Part shown: positions 1-20,484 of the stretch, piece after piece | Position numbering within the stretch: the stretch's first letter is position 1 | Layout of the letters: each line of letters starts with the position of its first letter | NCBI GenBank assembly: GCA_028622995.1 | Contig: JAJQJQ010000050.1 | Coordinates: 1,488,001 to 1,552,000 of the forward strand | Direction of reading: 5' to 3' | Origin: Panagrolaimus kolymaensis | Taxonomy: Eukaryota; Nematoda; Chromadorea; Rhabditida; Panagrolaimidae | DNA: 64,000 bases | The notes under the pieces: generated by a model | The model's input: the letters and a program-made list of their open reading frames with translations, nothing else | What the model was told of the DNA's origin: nothing | Database searches by the model: none | Made by a program: the position numbers and the translations under genes

Positions 1-535
1 TAAACAATAATAATCTATTTTTCTTATTCTTGCTATTAACAATAGCCAGTAGTAGTCTTACAATACACATAAGCGAAAATTAAAGATATAAGAAGAAGAA
101 AATGAATTTGAAAGTGTGTCTTCGAATTAAAAAAATATACTAAAAAAATACATTTTTTGTTTGAAATTTTATACATTATTTAAATTTATTGAATTTTTTT
201 ATCATTTTTCTTTTTATAAAAAATGTTATTTTCATAAAAAAATACTTTTTATATTTTTAATTTAAATATATATTGTTTTGAGTTCCAAATGTTTCAAACC
301 ATTTTGTCGGCATATTTGCCTCAAAAACATTTCACACCTTTTCATTAAAAAAAATTCATTCATAAAGAATTATGATTTCAAGGTTTTTACCAAGATATAA
401 ATTATATTTTTGAGAAAATGTCCTCAAAGAAAACTTTGTGCCATTATAAAATAATTTGTTATTGCTGGATTACCTTTAGCAAAAAGTGTCAAAATGTAAC
501 ATATTTTTAAGTAGTTTTGGAAAATGGAGTAAACA
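1..535. other. AT-rich intergenic sequence
   Basis: No exon, RNA gene or repeat that I can support. The sequence is poly-A/poly-T rich; it holds whatever promoter serves the gene that starts at 536. Confidence 0.6.
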
Positions 536-2016
536 ATGGCGATCAAAAAAATAAATTTTGTTGCTGTATTCATTATCTTCTTTTTTTGTTGACGAGATTG
601 TTGTAATGGCTGCTAACGAATCATTTGTTTACAGTTTAAAGTTATTTGAAGGTGAATATACGAAAATCATCAAATTAGATGATAAAAGTTATTTTACATT
701 ATATCAAAATGGAGGAACAATGTACACTTGTGAATTTCAAATAAGAGATGTTCATGGTAATATAAAATTTAAAGAAGTTAGTCTAAAAAATTATGGAAAA
801 TATCCAGACCGTAAGTAAATTTGATTTTCTTTTCCACAGAGTAATAATAGCGGAGTAGAGGTTATGGCAAAAAGTAAAAGGAAATCTCTCAGCAAGTCAG
901 GAAAATTCTTACACCGACTCACTTGGTTTTTTAGAAATTCTTTAAAAATAATTTTGCATGAAATAAAGTGATTCTCAGGATAGGAACACGCGTTGGAATG
1001 AAAAAATATTCCAGACATGCAGAGCTGTCGGTGCACTGAAATTCTTCGATTCGATTTTCGATACACCGAATCGAAATCGAAATTGAAATTTTCGATTTTT
1101 CGATTCGATTCGGTGCATCGAAAATCGAAAATCAACAGCTCCGCAGACTTGCTGAGAGACTAGACTCTCTTTAAAAAAAGAAAATTTTTTTTACTTCGTT
1201 AAAATTTTTTTGGATCCCATGAAAAGTTAAATAATTTTTCAACTAAAAAAGTTAGGAATAGTCTTTTTTAAGCTTACTCCTCTATTTTTTATTAAACGCA
1301 TATTATAAATAGGCAAGGAAATGGGCCTGCCAATATCTGAGTTTTTCGGCAAGGGCCGGGTAGGAAAAAAGTAGACCCGTTTCCATGTCTAATAAAAATT
1401 TTTTTTTAAAATTCAATAAATTACAAGCTGGCTGACCGTTTGTACTACGACTTTGGTTCATTTTGAAGACGATGTTTTACATGTTGTATTCCTTCTTATT
1501 TAAATATACAAATTTAGAAAGTTTTCAATTATGGGAAAATGACGACTCCATAAGTTTTAAAATATATGGGGCAGATCAATTACGTAAAAGAACATTCGAA
1601 ATAAAGATGGAAGGCAAAATTCCAAGTAGTAAAAAGTTGATTATATACACATTCCCTACCGTTTTCAACTTTCACACGCTTTATTACGCGAGCTAAGACT
1701 ATATGAATTTTTTGAACGGTTCATTGAATTTCCTGATTATCCAAAACATCTCTCAAGAAAAATGAAATTCCGATGTATTGTAAAATGTGTGGGATGTGAT
1801 GTCCAAATTACAATTGAAAATCCTTATGAACTCGTCAAAATTCAAGGTTGATTACTTTAACTATCTCATTAGATTAATTTATAAATATCAAAACTTTAAG
1901 GTAAAAAAGGAAATTATATTGAATCATCTACAATGGAAGAAGATTTGGATATGAAACTTGACTTTGTTTTCGCTGCAAATCCAATCGATCCAATGCACAA
2001 TAATGAAGTTTTTTAA
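536..2016 (+). pseudogene. Decayed small secreted-protein gene (unknown family)
   Basis: I do not recognise the family. A start at 536 opens a signal-peptide-like run (MAIKKINFVAVFIIFFF) that hits a stop at 590. Dropping one T from the seven-T run at 581-587 reads straight on into 80-odd residues (DEIVVMAANESFVYSLKLFE...) ending at a GTAAGT donor at 811. A second segment from about 1469 codes YTNLESFQLWENDDSISFKIYG, shifts frame near the A5 run at about 1630, then continues RELRLYEFFERF...CIVKCVGCDVQITIENP to a donor at 1847. A 54-bp intron leads to a last exon at 1901-2016 (GKKGNYIESS...NNEVF, stop). The join between the first and second segments is not resolved. Two homopolymer frameshifts in one gene, while other genes in the window are intact, favour a pseudogene over sequencing error. 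Confidence 0.45.
885..1159. repeat. Nested foldback (MITE-like) element
   Basis: Outer perfect 14-bp inverted repeats TCTCTCAGCAAGTC (885-898) and its complement (1146-1159) enclose a second palindrome. Its ends GAGCTGT (1022-1028) and ACAGCTC (1135-1141) are complementary. Inside, CGATTTTCGATACACCGAATCG at 1052-1073 pairs with 1106-1127 with one mismatch, and the sequence between is again self-complementary (TCGAAA/TTTCGA). There is no coding capacity. It lies in the putative first intron of the decayed gene at 536-2016. No clear target-site duplication was seen, so the transposon class is not assigned. Confidence 0.6.
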
Positions 2017-3506
2017 ATTGAATATGTCAGTCCAAAGGGATTCTGACATATTGCTCTTTAACTATTACAAAAAATTTGTTCTTTTTATGTTTTTTTTTGT
2101 ATGAAAAATGTTTATAAATTTTAATATTTGAATTAGACAAAAACAAAAGTAAAAAAGTTTATTTCAACAAAATAAAATTTTTATTTTTCGCCGATTTTTT
2201 GGTTTATTGCTAATTTAGTTTATAGGGGAAATGAGAAAAGAAAAAACACAATTAGTAGCCTGCAAAGCTTAACAAATGTACGAACAAAAAAAACCAAACA
2301 AACAATAAAGAAAGATCGCGAATCGAGTAGCAGTAGTCTGAAAAAAAAAATCAGCTGATTTTTGAAAAAAAAAAAATCGCTTTTTTAATGGCAGTAATAA
2401 GAGTTATGAAGTTTATTTTTTCGGTTCTTCATTCAAACATTTTTATTAATTTTTAATATTTGTTTATAAAATAAAATAAACTTCATTGAGAACAAGCAGC
2501 CTTTCTATGTAACTTCTTGATTAGATTGTTTGAAAAAAATTTATATTCCTCGAAAAAATTTAAAGATTTTTTATCGAAAAATAATAATGCTTTTTTTAGT
2601 GGAAGAAAGAGTCAATGACAAAAAAAAATAACGCGCGGTCGATGGCAAAAGTAATGAAGCAAATGTTCTGATGTTGAGGTATAAAATTAAAGGATAGTAA
2701 TAAAGTGATATGAAGCATTGAAAAAAATTGGGCACAGCTTTTTTTCAAAACCGAAATATTCACAAGCATCGTCGGTGCATTTTTCTTTTTTGTTAATATA
2801 CCTATGACGTTTTTTAGGGCTAATGAATAATTTTTTTTTGATATCATCATGTGTTAAATTTACGTGATTATGAAGGTGAAGGGGCTTGTTTAAAAATAAA
2901 AGTGATGGAAGTCTTCGAAAAACATAAGTGATAAGCAAGAATAAAATATTTATTGACTCTTTTTTTTCTTCCTTGCTAATTTTAACAATCAAAAAAGTGG
3001 AAAAGAGAATTGTCAATGATTTCGGATTTTTTGAACCAAGGTTAATGGATTAATTTAAGATTGATTTATCTATTTTGTTTTTACCCTTGTTACCCCTTGT
3101 CTTTGTTAATAATTGTTTTAGTAAAGAATTGTATTTTATTTATCTAATCGGAGAGCCAAATGTTGTCATTATTTCAAAAACAATATTAAGCATGTTTGAA
3201 TAGCCACCAATATTATGCTGTCTAAAGCATGAATGACTTTAAGTTATAATGAATCCGGAGCTTTTACCCCATTGCTTTGCTATCATTAAAAAGAAAGAAG
3301 AGGAAGTAAAAAACGTGTGAAAATAATTGATGCGTCACCCTTTTTTTGTTTGCCACAGCTTATCTTTTTTCCATGAAAACTTGGAATATTTTCTTATTTT
3401 TTTTACTTCCGTTCTTTTATCACGCATTTTTTCTTTATTATCGTTTGCAAATATTAACCAACTACATATTTTCAAATAACATTACTTTTCCTTTTAACTC
3501 AAAAAT
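2017..3506. other. Intergenic, no gene seen
   Basis: AT-rich sequence with only short phenylalanine-rich or lysine-rich open frames, typical of translated poly-T and poly-A. Nothing supportable. Confidence 0.6.
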
Positions 3507-4399
3507 ATGCCTTCATCTTATCGAGATCATGTCAAAGAATCTCAATATGGTTTTGTTTATGGAGTTTCTGGTCATGGTTAGCTATCATTTTTCCATTTTT
3601 TTTTACATATCATGAACTTGTTTTAGTTGTAACAGCTGAAAATATGGCTGGAGCAGCAATGTATGAATTAGTTCGTGTTGGGCATTCCGAACTTGTAGGT
3701 GAAATTATTCGTCTTGAAGGCGATTTTGCAACAATTCAAGTATATGAAAATACTTCAGCTGTTACTATTGGTGATCCAGTATTACGAACTGGAAAACCTC
3801 TATCAGTTGAATTAGGTCCTGGTATAATGGGTTCAATTTTCGATGGTATTCAACGTCCTCTTAAAAATATTGCTAGTAAAATCGATTCATTTTATATTCC
3901 AAAAGGTATCAATGTTCAAGCTCTTGATCGGGAAATCAAATGGGATTTTATACCTGCAAAATCAATATCTGTAAATTCTCATGTAAATGGTGGCGATGTT
4001 ATTGGCCATGTGAACGAAAATGTTATTTTTAAACATAGCATTTTACTTCCACCCAATGCTTGTGGCACTGTAACCTTCATTGCTTCATCAGGCTCCTATA
4101 CAATCACCGACAAAATCTTAGAACTTGAATTCTCTGACGAAAAGCGTGCATACACTATGCTTCAAATATGGCCTGTACGCCAACCTCGTCCTGTAAATGA
4201 AAAGCTTGCACCAAATTATCCCCTTCTTTCTGATCAAAGAGTTCTTGATGCTTTATTCCCATGTGTTCAAGGCGGTAAAATTGCTATTCCTAGTGTTCGG
4301 GGTTGTGGAAGAAGATGCATCTACCTATCTCTGTCAAGTTATTCAAACTCTGATGCAATTATTCACAAGGTTGTGGAGAGATCATCGATCTCTCTTTGA
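3507..4399 (+). pseudogene. vha-13: Truncated V-ATPase catalytic subunit A copy
   Basis: Exons 3507-3576 and 3627-4399 (50-bp GT-AG intron) code 280 aa. The start [22 protein letters not shown] and the following [27 protein letters not shown] match the beta-barrel N-terminus of V-type ATPase subunit A, the ATP-hydrolysing subunit of the proton pump; the non-homologous bulge region (residues about 110-220) is also recognisable. Full subunit A is about 610-620 aa. Here the frame stops right after the nucleotide-binding loop, and that loop reads SVRGCGRRC (residues 217-225 counted from the inner methionine at 3644) where the family has GAFGCGKT, so the Walker A lysine is lost. The motif SYSNSDAII survives just after it, then similarity ends. 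Nothing downstream resembles the missing half. The intact intron shows this is a DNA-level duplicate, not a retrocopy. It may be transcribed but cannot be a catalytic subunit. Confidence 0.8.
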
Positions 4400-4938
4400 A
4401 TCGTCAACGTATGTTTACTAATACTTGCGTCATCTTTGTAAAACAAAAACATTTCCGCCATTAAAGGCAATGACCCGGTCACTGTCTCACTAAACCATTA
4501 GTCATCAATAGCAAACAAATACAGCGGCAATATCTATCAAATCGTTTTTTACAGTATTGTATCCATTGAACCTTTAATATTTTAATATATGATTAATTAC
4601 GATTGTAACAAATAAAAAAAGCTCTTTTCTCGATAGGGCTTGTTAATATTTGTTTTTGTTTTTTTTGTAATATTGTCTTTTTGATTTTTTCAGTTTTTTA
4701 AGCTTGTGCAAAGCACTTCTTGCTTTTTCTATATTTGAAATAATCAACGAGCACAAGTTATTTCTTTATTAAAGTTTAGAAATTCATTGATTATTAAATT
4801 TCCTAAGACCCGGTAAATACTTTATTAAACTTCTTGCAAAAGTTACAACATCACAATAATAAGTTCACAAAAACTCAATGCAAAAACAATTTATTAAATT
4901 TCAGTTTTTTCTTTGAAAAAACTAATACGCTTATCAGC
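4400..4938. other. Intergenic between two convergent broken genes
   Basis: No trace of the missing ATP-binding half of the V-ATPase A copy is visible here. AT-rich, no exon supported. Confidence 0.5.
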
Positions 4939-5851
4939 TTACTCAATATTAATTTTTCGACTTAATTTGAAGGCTGCAAGCTGTTCTTGAAGATTTGCCA
5001 TGAACTCATTTTTTCGCTCTAATGAGACTTCATCGTTGAAAAAAATGGCACAGCCTGTTTTTTCTTCAAAATTGTTCTAAATCTTTTTTTATTTTGTTTT
5101 TTTATTTTACACCAAACTTACTTTTATGAAATTAGCGAAATGTATAGCATTCAAGTTAGCTGGCGCATCAAAAATGCAAAATCCTATAAATTTTCTCGTG
5201 AATTTTACTTTACACATTTTTTCTGCAGTATCGGAATCAAAGCATTCATTTGACCATCCTTCGAATGGAGTGTGACTTAAAGTTTTATAAAAATTAAAAA
5301 ATCGAAAGGTGCTAAAAACTCTACTATCTGAGCCACAATAGATTTGGTGTAAAAGTTAATAATTCATCAAATTTAACCACTGAGTCATCGGAATTTTTCA
5401 CAATTAAGCCACGTAATTGCAATTGGATAAATTTTGGCGATGAAACCAAAATTTTGTATTCGTCCAATGTAAGAGTAAAGTTTTCATAGTTGGAAAGAAG
5501 CATTAAAGTTTCAAGATCACATAACCATAAGGATTTCACAAATAAAGAATCCACTTTAGGCAAATAAATACAGTTATATGCAAAAAATTTAAATCCCATA
5601 GAAATTAACTTCTCCATTGGAAAATTTTCAACCCGCTCTGTAAAATCCGAAACCAAATAATCTTTCCGAATTGTGTTTGAAAAATCAAAAATAGGAATAA
5701 TTTTGATTTTCAAGAAAAAATATTTGCAAGTTAAGTAAAGTTTATAAAAAAGTGAGGGGTTTGGTTTTGGATTTTCACAAATATACAAAATTACCCATCT
5801 CGGAAGGGAAAAATTTTGGTTTGCAGCATTATTGGCGGAGAAATAAGACAT
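4939..5851 (-). pseudogene. F-box-like nematode family gene with a frameshift
   Basis: Starting at 5851, the product begins MSYFSANNAANQNFSLPRWVILYICENPKPN and CKYFF, which resembles the divergent F-box-like N-terminus of an expanded family in plant-parasitic nematodes (family call is tentative). The rest alternates short leucine-rich strands (LWLCDLETLMLLSNYENFTLTLDEYKILVSS). The frame stops at 5324 after NLLWLR, but the +1 frame immediately continues for about 65 codons (YCGSDSRVFSTF...FEGWSNECF...FIGFCIFDAPANLNAIHFANFIK), splices over a 45-bp intron (5077-5121), and ends NFEEKTGCAIFFNDE...SRKINIE with a stop at 4939. No GT-AG intron covers the shift near 5333, so this is either a one-base indel pseudogene or a base-calling error. 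F-box proteins recruit targets to SCF ubiquitin ligases. Confidence 0.55.
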
Positions 5852-7496
5852 TTAAAATAAAAAAAATTTAAAATCAAAAAAATCCACAACAAAATTGCAA
5901 AAAAATATAAGAAAACTTTAGGTTGTGACACAAATCAATAATGAAACAGCTGCAGCTGTGCCTTTTTTTTCATCTTTTTTAGTTAGAGGTCAAAACAGCC
6001 ATCAACAAAAAACATTTAGTCACAAGTAAAAAGAATTGGTGGAATGAACTCATTTTTAGGTAGTGTCAAATATTAACCGGTGAATTGTTTTTTTTTTTTT
6101 TTTGCTATCCTTCATGTTTTCATGGTTACTAATTTTTTTATAACAATGAAAAATTTTAGTTTTTGGACAATCATTTTTTCCTAAAATTTTATTGATTTTA
6201 TTTGTTGCTAAAAAATGTTTCACCAAATAAAAAGCCGCAGCTTCCAAAGAAATTTTTTGAAGTTTATGTATTTTAATTAAATTTTTATTTTTTCATTAAT
6301 ACAAAACAAACGAAACATATATAATTGTTTGAAATAAAAAAAATGCCTTTTAACTTTTATTTATATAAAAAAAATCGAAGAGACTAGCCAAAAGAAAAAT
6401 GTACAAACAAATAATCAAACAAACAACGAACGTTTATTGGTCATGCGCGGCGGCGGATAAAAACAAAATGGATAGAAAAAGAATGAAGAAAAAGTGGATT
6501 GAAGGAATAATAATAATGTGAGGAGGATAGTAACTTTTTAAAGAAGACCGCATGAACAGAAGAAGAAAAAAATGATAGAAATAAAAAATAATACTTTTAG
6601 TAAAAAAATAATTCGATGGTGGATGAATAATTTCTACAAATAAAAACTTGGGCAATCACTTAGACTTTATTTTGATATGGAAAATTAAATAAAAAACTTA
6701 CAGAAGAAAAGTTTAAAAAATACTTCAATAATTTTCGTTGTGAAAAAAAATTCTCAAAAAATCAGAACAATTTTTGCGACAAAATATTAAAATTAGCTTA
6801 ACATGTCTCTGATTTTTTGAAAAAGCGTGATTTGCCAAAAACTTAATTTATAGGTTAGCAAAAATTTGCTTTTGCTCATATTTTCAAAAAAGGGCTAAAG
6901 AATTGTTGTTTTTTAATAAATTTAATGGAAAAATAAATCAGTTTAGATCGTAAATAAAAGTCTCAATACTTTTTTCTTCTTTTTTTTTATAATATAAAAC
7001 CAAAATGCCAAAACACCGGCTTGAGCAAATGAAAAAGTTAAAAGAAATTTAAAATTACAGGTTTAAAAACGCCCATTGAGGTTTGAAAGAAATAAAGAAA
7101 AAAATAATACAGTGAATTCGAGAAAACCAAAAAATGCGGGTGAAAAGAAAATCTAAAAAAGCCTCATTCCATTTAGCAAAAAAAAGACATAAGTGACGAC
7201 AGACAGTATAGTTTCGATGTCAAAAAAAAATTGGATACATAATTTTTTATGTTTTTTTACACAATTAAATACAAACAAATAAAGAAAAAAAGATAGAGAA
7301 AATAGAAAAAAAGTTGAAAGAACCAATCTTGATGGAGAAAAAAAAATGAGAGCGTTGTTTGAAGGATAGAAAAAAAAGAATATAAATGAATGAATGGGAA
7401 TAATATAAAATAAAAAAATAAAAGTAATAATACAAATTTTGGCAAAAAAACATTAAAAAAATTTACATATAAAAATGTTTAAAATTATTTAATTAT
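5852..7496. other. Intergenic between F-box-like gene and egl-13 3' end
   Basis: AT-rich spacer with poly-A/poly-T tracts, presumably including the 3' UTR of the SoxD gene. No exon supported. Confidence 0.6.
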
Positions 7497-15348
<7,852 letters not shown>

Positions 15349-18300
15349 CTAAAAAAAAACAAGAAAAAAATTTAGTTTTGTTTTTTTATTTTAATGTTTT
15401 GTTTTCTTTTTTTTGCTCGTACAAAAGAGACAACAAAGAAAAATAGAGAGATAGAAAGATATATTTTTGTGTTTTTATTAACAAAAAAATATTTATGTAA
15501 GTCAAAGAAACAGAGATAGATGGGATAATAAAAAACAAAGCAACCAACAGCAGAGGCAGAAAGAAGGGCAAGGGCGAGAAAAAAAAAATTGGAAAATATC
15601 ATACAAAAAAAATAGTGAAGAGAAAAGGGCTTTGTTGTTGTGTTTTCATTTTTTTACACGCGCGCTTACGATACAACAAAAAAAGAAAGAGAAAGAATTA
15701 AACGAAGATCGCCGAGAAAAAAAAGATTCAAAAGTTTAATCAAAGAATAAAAAATTTTGCATAATAAATTTTCCATAAAATTGATTCCAAAATTAATAGT
15801 TCATTGAGGCATATTCGTGATGAGAGACATAATTATTGGTTTTTCGAGAAAATACTTTGTTAAAGTCAAAAACTATTCTTTGATTGAAACAAAAAAAAGA
15901 ATATAAAAAGCAAGCGACCTTTCTCAAGTTTGGCAAATATTCTTATCTCAGATTCTTTTTTTTTCGTCATTTGTTAATATAATTAATACCTTATAGGTCA
16001 ATAACCAACCGACAACAAGACAAGTACCTATTATTATTATCTCGAGCCCCTCAAACATAAAAAAAACAATAAATGAATGTCTCATTTTCATTTTTAAAGC
16101 TAGTATATATGCGCAAATTCATGTCTCTGTTTCACTGTTATTTCATTTTTTATTGGATTCAAAGAAAAGTAAAATAAAAGAAAGGTAAAAAAATAAAATA
16201 TGTATAATTTTATTTTACAACAACTAACTTAATGCACTCATAAAACAGTCGTCAGTCAGTCAATAACCTAACAACTACCATTACTCTAGAACCAAATAAA
16301 AAACCTCAAAAAAAAAAAAGAAACAACAACCACAAAACATTATTCACCTGAAAAAAAGCAGCTATTTAGCCTAAAAAAAATTTAAAAGCTTTTATTTTCA
16401 TTTTTATATTTTTATTATTTAAAAAAATGGTTTTTCTAAATGACTTTCGTCTTTAAAATGGAATAAAAGAGAATGAAAAAAAAAAGACAAATGCTGCACA
16501 AGAAAGAATTAAACACGCAATAAAACAAGACAAGACACTACCAACCAAAAATATGTACTGTAATGGATGGAGAATGGATGGATATGGAGAAAGAGAGCTT
16601 ATGAATAATTTTGTGAGCTTTTATTTTTTTGCGGGAAAAAAAGAATAATAAAATGAAGATGGCAAAAAAGCTTTATAGTGTCGCTAAAAATGTTGGATTG
16701 TGCCATCTTCTTCAGGTAGAGAGAGAATAGAAAATAAAAATGGAGGCTTAGACGCCGGAAATTATGAACATCAAAAAATAATGGTTTTTTGTGTGACAAA
16801 AAGAAAGAAAATGGTGTTAGTGCTAAGAAATGAATCAAAATCCATTAAGCTTTCTTTTGCTGCTTGCTTCTTCGTAAGTGTCTAAGGTAGATGAAAAAAA
16901 AAGGCAAAATGCACAGAATAAAATAAAATTTTGGAAAGTCAAGTCATAGTCTCATTCTCTTGGAACATTATTATTGCGTGCTAAGAATTCATTTCTTTGA
17001 ATTTATGAATGAATGATAAAGTTTTTAAGAAAATTAATGGTAGACGAAGGAAGGATTATATTCACAATACGATGAATTATGAGATTGTCTTTGGTGAAAA
17101 ATATGATTTAAAAGCATGACTAAATAAATATGTAGGGGAAGAATAAAAACTTTGGTTGGAGTTTTATAACATATATTTTTTTAATTTCCTTGCGAGACAA
17201 AGCTCAGAATTAATGGAACGTCAAAAATTATAAAAGCTAACGATGTTGTCATTTTTAAAAAAAATTCGTTTATGAATTTTACTAAAGTTTTATTTCAAAG
17301 AGACAATAATAGTTAGAAAAAAAACTGATGCCCCTTAACAAACATTTAAATAACAAATATAAAAATAGGAAAAACAACAAAGTAAGTAAGTGCAAAAATT
17401 TTAAGCAATTGTCGTCGCAGTTTTGGAAAAATAATAAAAGCCCCTCTTTTCATTGTAAATTGTTGTTTTAAAATAAAATAAAAATGTATGCAAATTGGCA
17501 GGCTTTTTGGCTTATAAAAAAAAGAATTACGCAAGGAAAATACAAAAAGCAAAGTTAGTTAACTTTTGTTCTTTCAAATTTTTTAGTTTTAATTTTTTTC
17601 AAAAACACAATTGCATTAAAAAAATATTATTGTTTGTGTTTTTTTTTACAAAAATGCTCCGTTTATCTTTTTCAGTTTTTTTTTGTGTGTATTTTTTTGG
17701 TAGTTTTAAACAAAAAACTATGTTTTTTGACAAAAGAAGCCGGAACATTTTTTTTATTTCACGAAAAGAATAGAAAATGTTGATGGTGATGATCGCAGAC
17801 TTAGATATATATTTTTTTATTGTGTGTAAGAAGAACGCAAAAAAAGCGGCAAAAGAATAAAGCCCATGCGCGCTGACTTGCTTAGAGATAGCAAAAAAAA
17901 TAAAAAAACAAAATAAAAAGTGTTGATTTTAAAAATATCATCGACGAAACAAAGGAAGCCACAAACCATCATCAAAAAAAATAAGGCCCCGAAAGAATGT
18001 TAAAGACTCCGATAAAAAACAAAAAGAATAGCAACAAAAGCGAGCAGCGAGCACAATTTTGATTGTAAAAAATATTTAGTGTTCGAACACGATTGTTGTT
18101 TTTAAGTTTTATTACAAAGAACAAAAAAAAATGTTGAGACCAAGTTTTATAAAAAAAGTACAGTAACCATGTATTTTTGAGGTGTTTAGATAGTAAAAAT
18201 TTGGGAAGGCTTCATACTTTAGAAATAATTTACTCAGCGCGAAACGTTGTTTTGATTTGAAAATCGAAAAATTTAAATACTTTCACACTTTTATTACTAA

Positions 18301-20470
18301 TTCGAATTTTTTGAAGATCTTTATCCCTAAAATTTTAAAAGTGTCACATATTAATAAAATTTTTAAGCCAAAAGTTACTTCCTTCTATTTACCTAAAATA
18401 CGTATATCATTTTTTATGAAAAGCGAAAGTAACAAAAGAACAAAAAAATTTTACTAACAAAAATAGAAATGAATTGTTTTCATTTTTACTTTTAAACAAA
18501 AAATGAGATATTAGAAAAAAGAGATGAAGAAGAAGCCATATTTCCCTAAAGTCAACAACCACCACCACTAACTTGTGCCAATAAATAAATGTGACATAAT
18601 ACCCTACTCATCCATTCTCTTTTATTCTGCTTTTTTGTTATCCAAAAATAAAAACTTTTAAAAAGAATAAAAGAAAAATAAAAGAGGACAAAAGAAAAAA
18701 ATGAAAAGTCACATAACTAATCGTTCATTATTTTATTTAATTTTTGCTTAGTAAATTAATAATGAAATAATTTTCATTTTTTTTTTCATGCTTCAAGTTT
18801 CTTGTCATCCATCATTTTTTCCATGGTTCATGGATTTTTTTCTTTTCTTTAAAGGAAGGATGGATAATTGATAAGCGTGTCGTCGATGCTAATTATTTTT
18901 GTTTTTATGAAACTTTCTTTGTTTTTAAAATTTATTTTTTTTTGTTTTGCCTTTTTAATGAGAAAGAAAAAAATAAAGAGAGGATGGATGGAAAAAAAAG
19001 GATTTCAAAGTTAATGCCAAGGGCATCCTTACTACTTGCGAGAGGAGCTTCCTAACTTTTTTTTATTTTGTTTCATCCTTTCTCATTTTTTTCTTTCTAA
19101 ATAGCGCAAAAAAAAGTAGTGAAGCACCGACGATGTTTTTCGAGCTTTCTTTTTATTTTCGTTTATAAAACTAAAACACTCCTTGTTTTATTTTATTTTT
19201 TTTGTTTTGTTTTGCCGATGCATTGGATTCAATATGGCGGCGTATGGCAAAAAAAAAAAAAAAATACACAAGTGGATGGATGGATATTTAGTTGTTGAAT
19301 AATAGAGAATAGAATAGATAGCCCCCTTCTGTGTGTATTTAAATTATTTTTTTTTCTATAGCATCTTTAATTTTAATTTTTTTTTCTTTTGTTAGAAAAT
19401 AAAAGTAAAAGTAATGAAAAAAGATTTTCCACAAAAAAGTAGTAATAGACATTTACAAATGAGAAAAGAAAAGAAAGTAGAAAAAAAAGCTTTGTTTTGC
19501 TGGCAAAAAAATAAAATAAAATAAAAGACTGCCCATTTTTTTTGTTTGGAAACAAGCGAATGAAAAAGACAGAAAAGGCAGACAAAAAAATGGGAGTTAA
19601 AAAAATGGAAAAAAGAAAGAATGAAAGCAACCGTATTCTTGTTTTTTTCTGCTGGTAATCATAAATAAAGATTGGTGAATAACAAAAACTAATAAATAAA
19701 AGTGAAAATAGACTATTATTAATGACACTTATTTTTATAACAATAAAAAAAAACTTCTAAAATCTCAAAAAGAAAGAAGTTAATCGCCAATATTTTTTAG
19801 AGTCATTCTAACAATTCTTAAAAAATGAGAAAGTGAACCCAAGAAAATATGGCCAGCCTCTTTAACAAAAAACATAACAAGCAAATAATAATAAAAAATA
19901 AGTGTGCGAGAAAACGAAAAAAATAAATTTCCATTTTTTTGGAACGAACAACCATTATTTTGTTTTTTTCTCCGCCAAAAAAATGAGAATGGAGAAAAGA
20001 AAAAAGACAGGAAAGAAACAATTGGTTGTTATATTACGCATTCGATTCTTCGATTTATTTTTTTTTCGCGCATTCATTAAAAGAAACAAGCAGCGAAAGC
20101 GAAAGAGATTGGGTCAAAAACAAAAGAACAAAAAGTGGCGGTGCGCGTAAATGAAAAAATCAAAGGGCGCTGCTAATAATGGCAATTTTTATTATAATTT
20201 TTAGTTGTGTAAAAAATAAAAAGGAAAGGAAACTGCGATGAAATAAGCAAATTAAAGGGTTTCAAGAGGATCACACTCTTACTCTTGCATCGTCTGCTAT
20301 TAATGGTCACCAAAAAAAATGGCACGTAAAAAGCAGAATTTAAAAAGGAACCTATGAACTCAAAACTCATCATTTTTTAGGTAACAAATTGAAGCAAAAA
20401 AATAAAACAAAATTCAACCTTTTTTTTTTACTTTGTTGCTTTGCCTCTAAAATTAATAATCTAACAAATA

Positions 20471-20484
20471 GTCCCTTAAGGGAC
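20471..20484. repeat. Perfect 14-bp palindrome
   Basis: GTCCCTTAAGGGAC is fully self-complementary and stands out from the AT-rich surroundings. Possible protein-binding site; function unknown. Confidence 0.5.
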
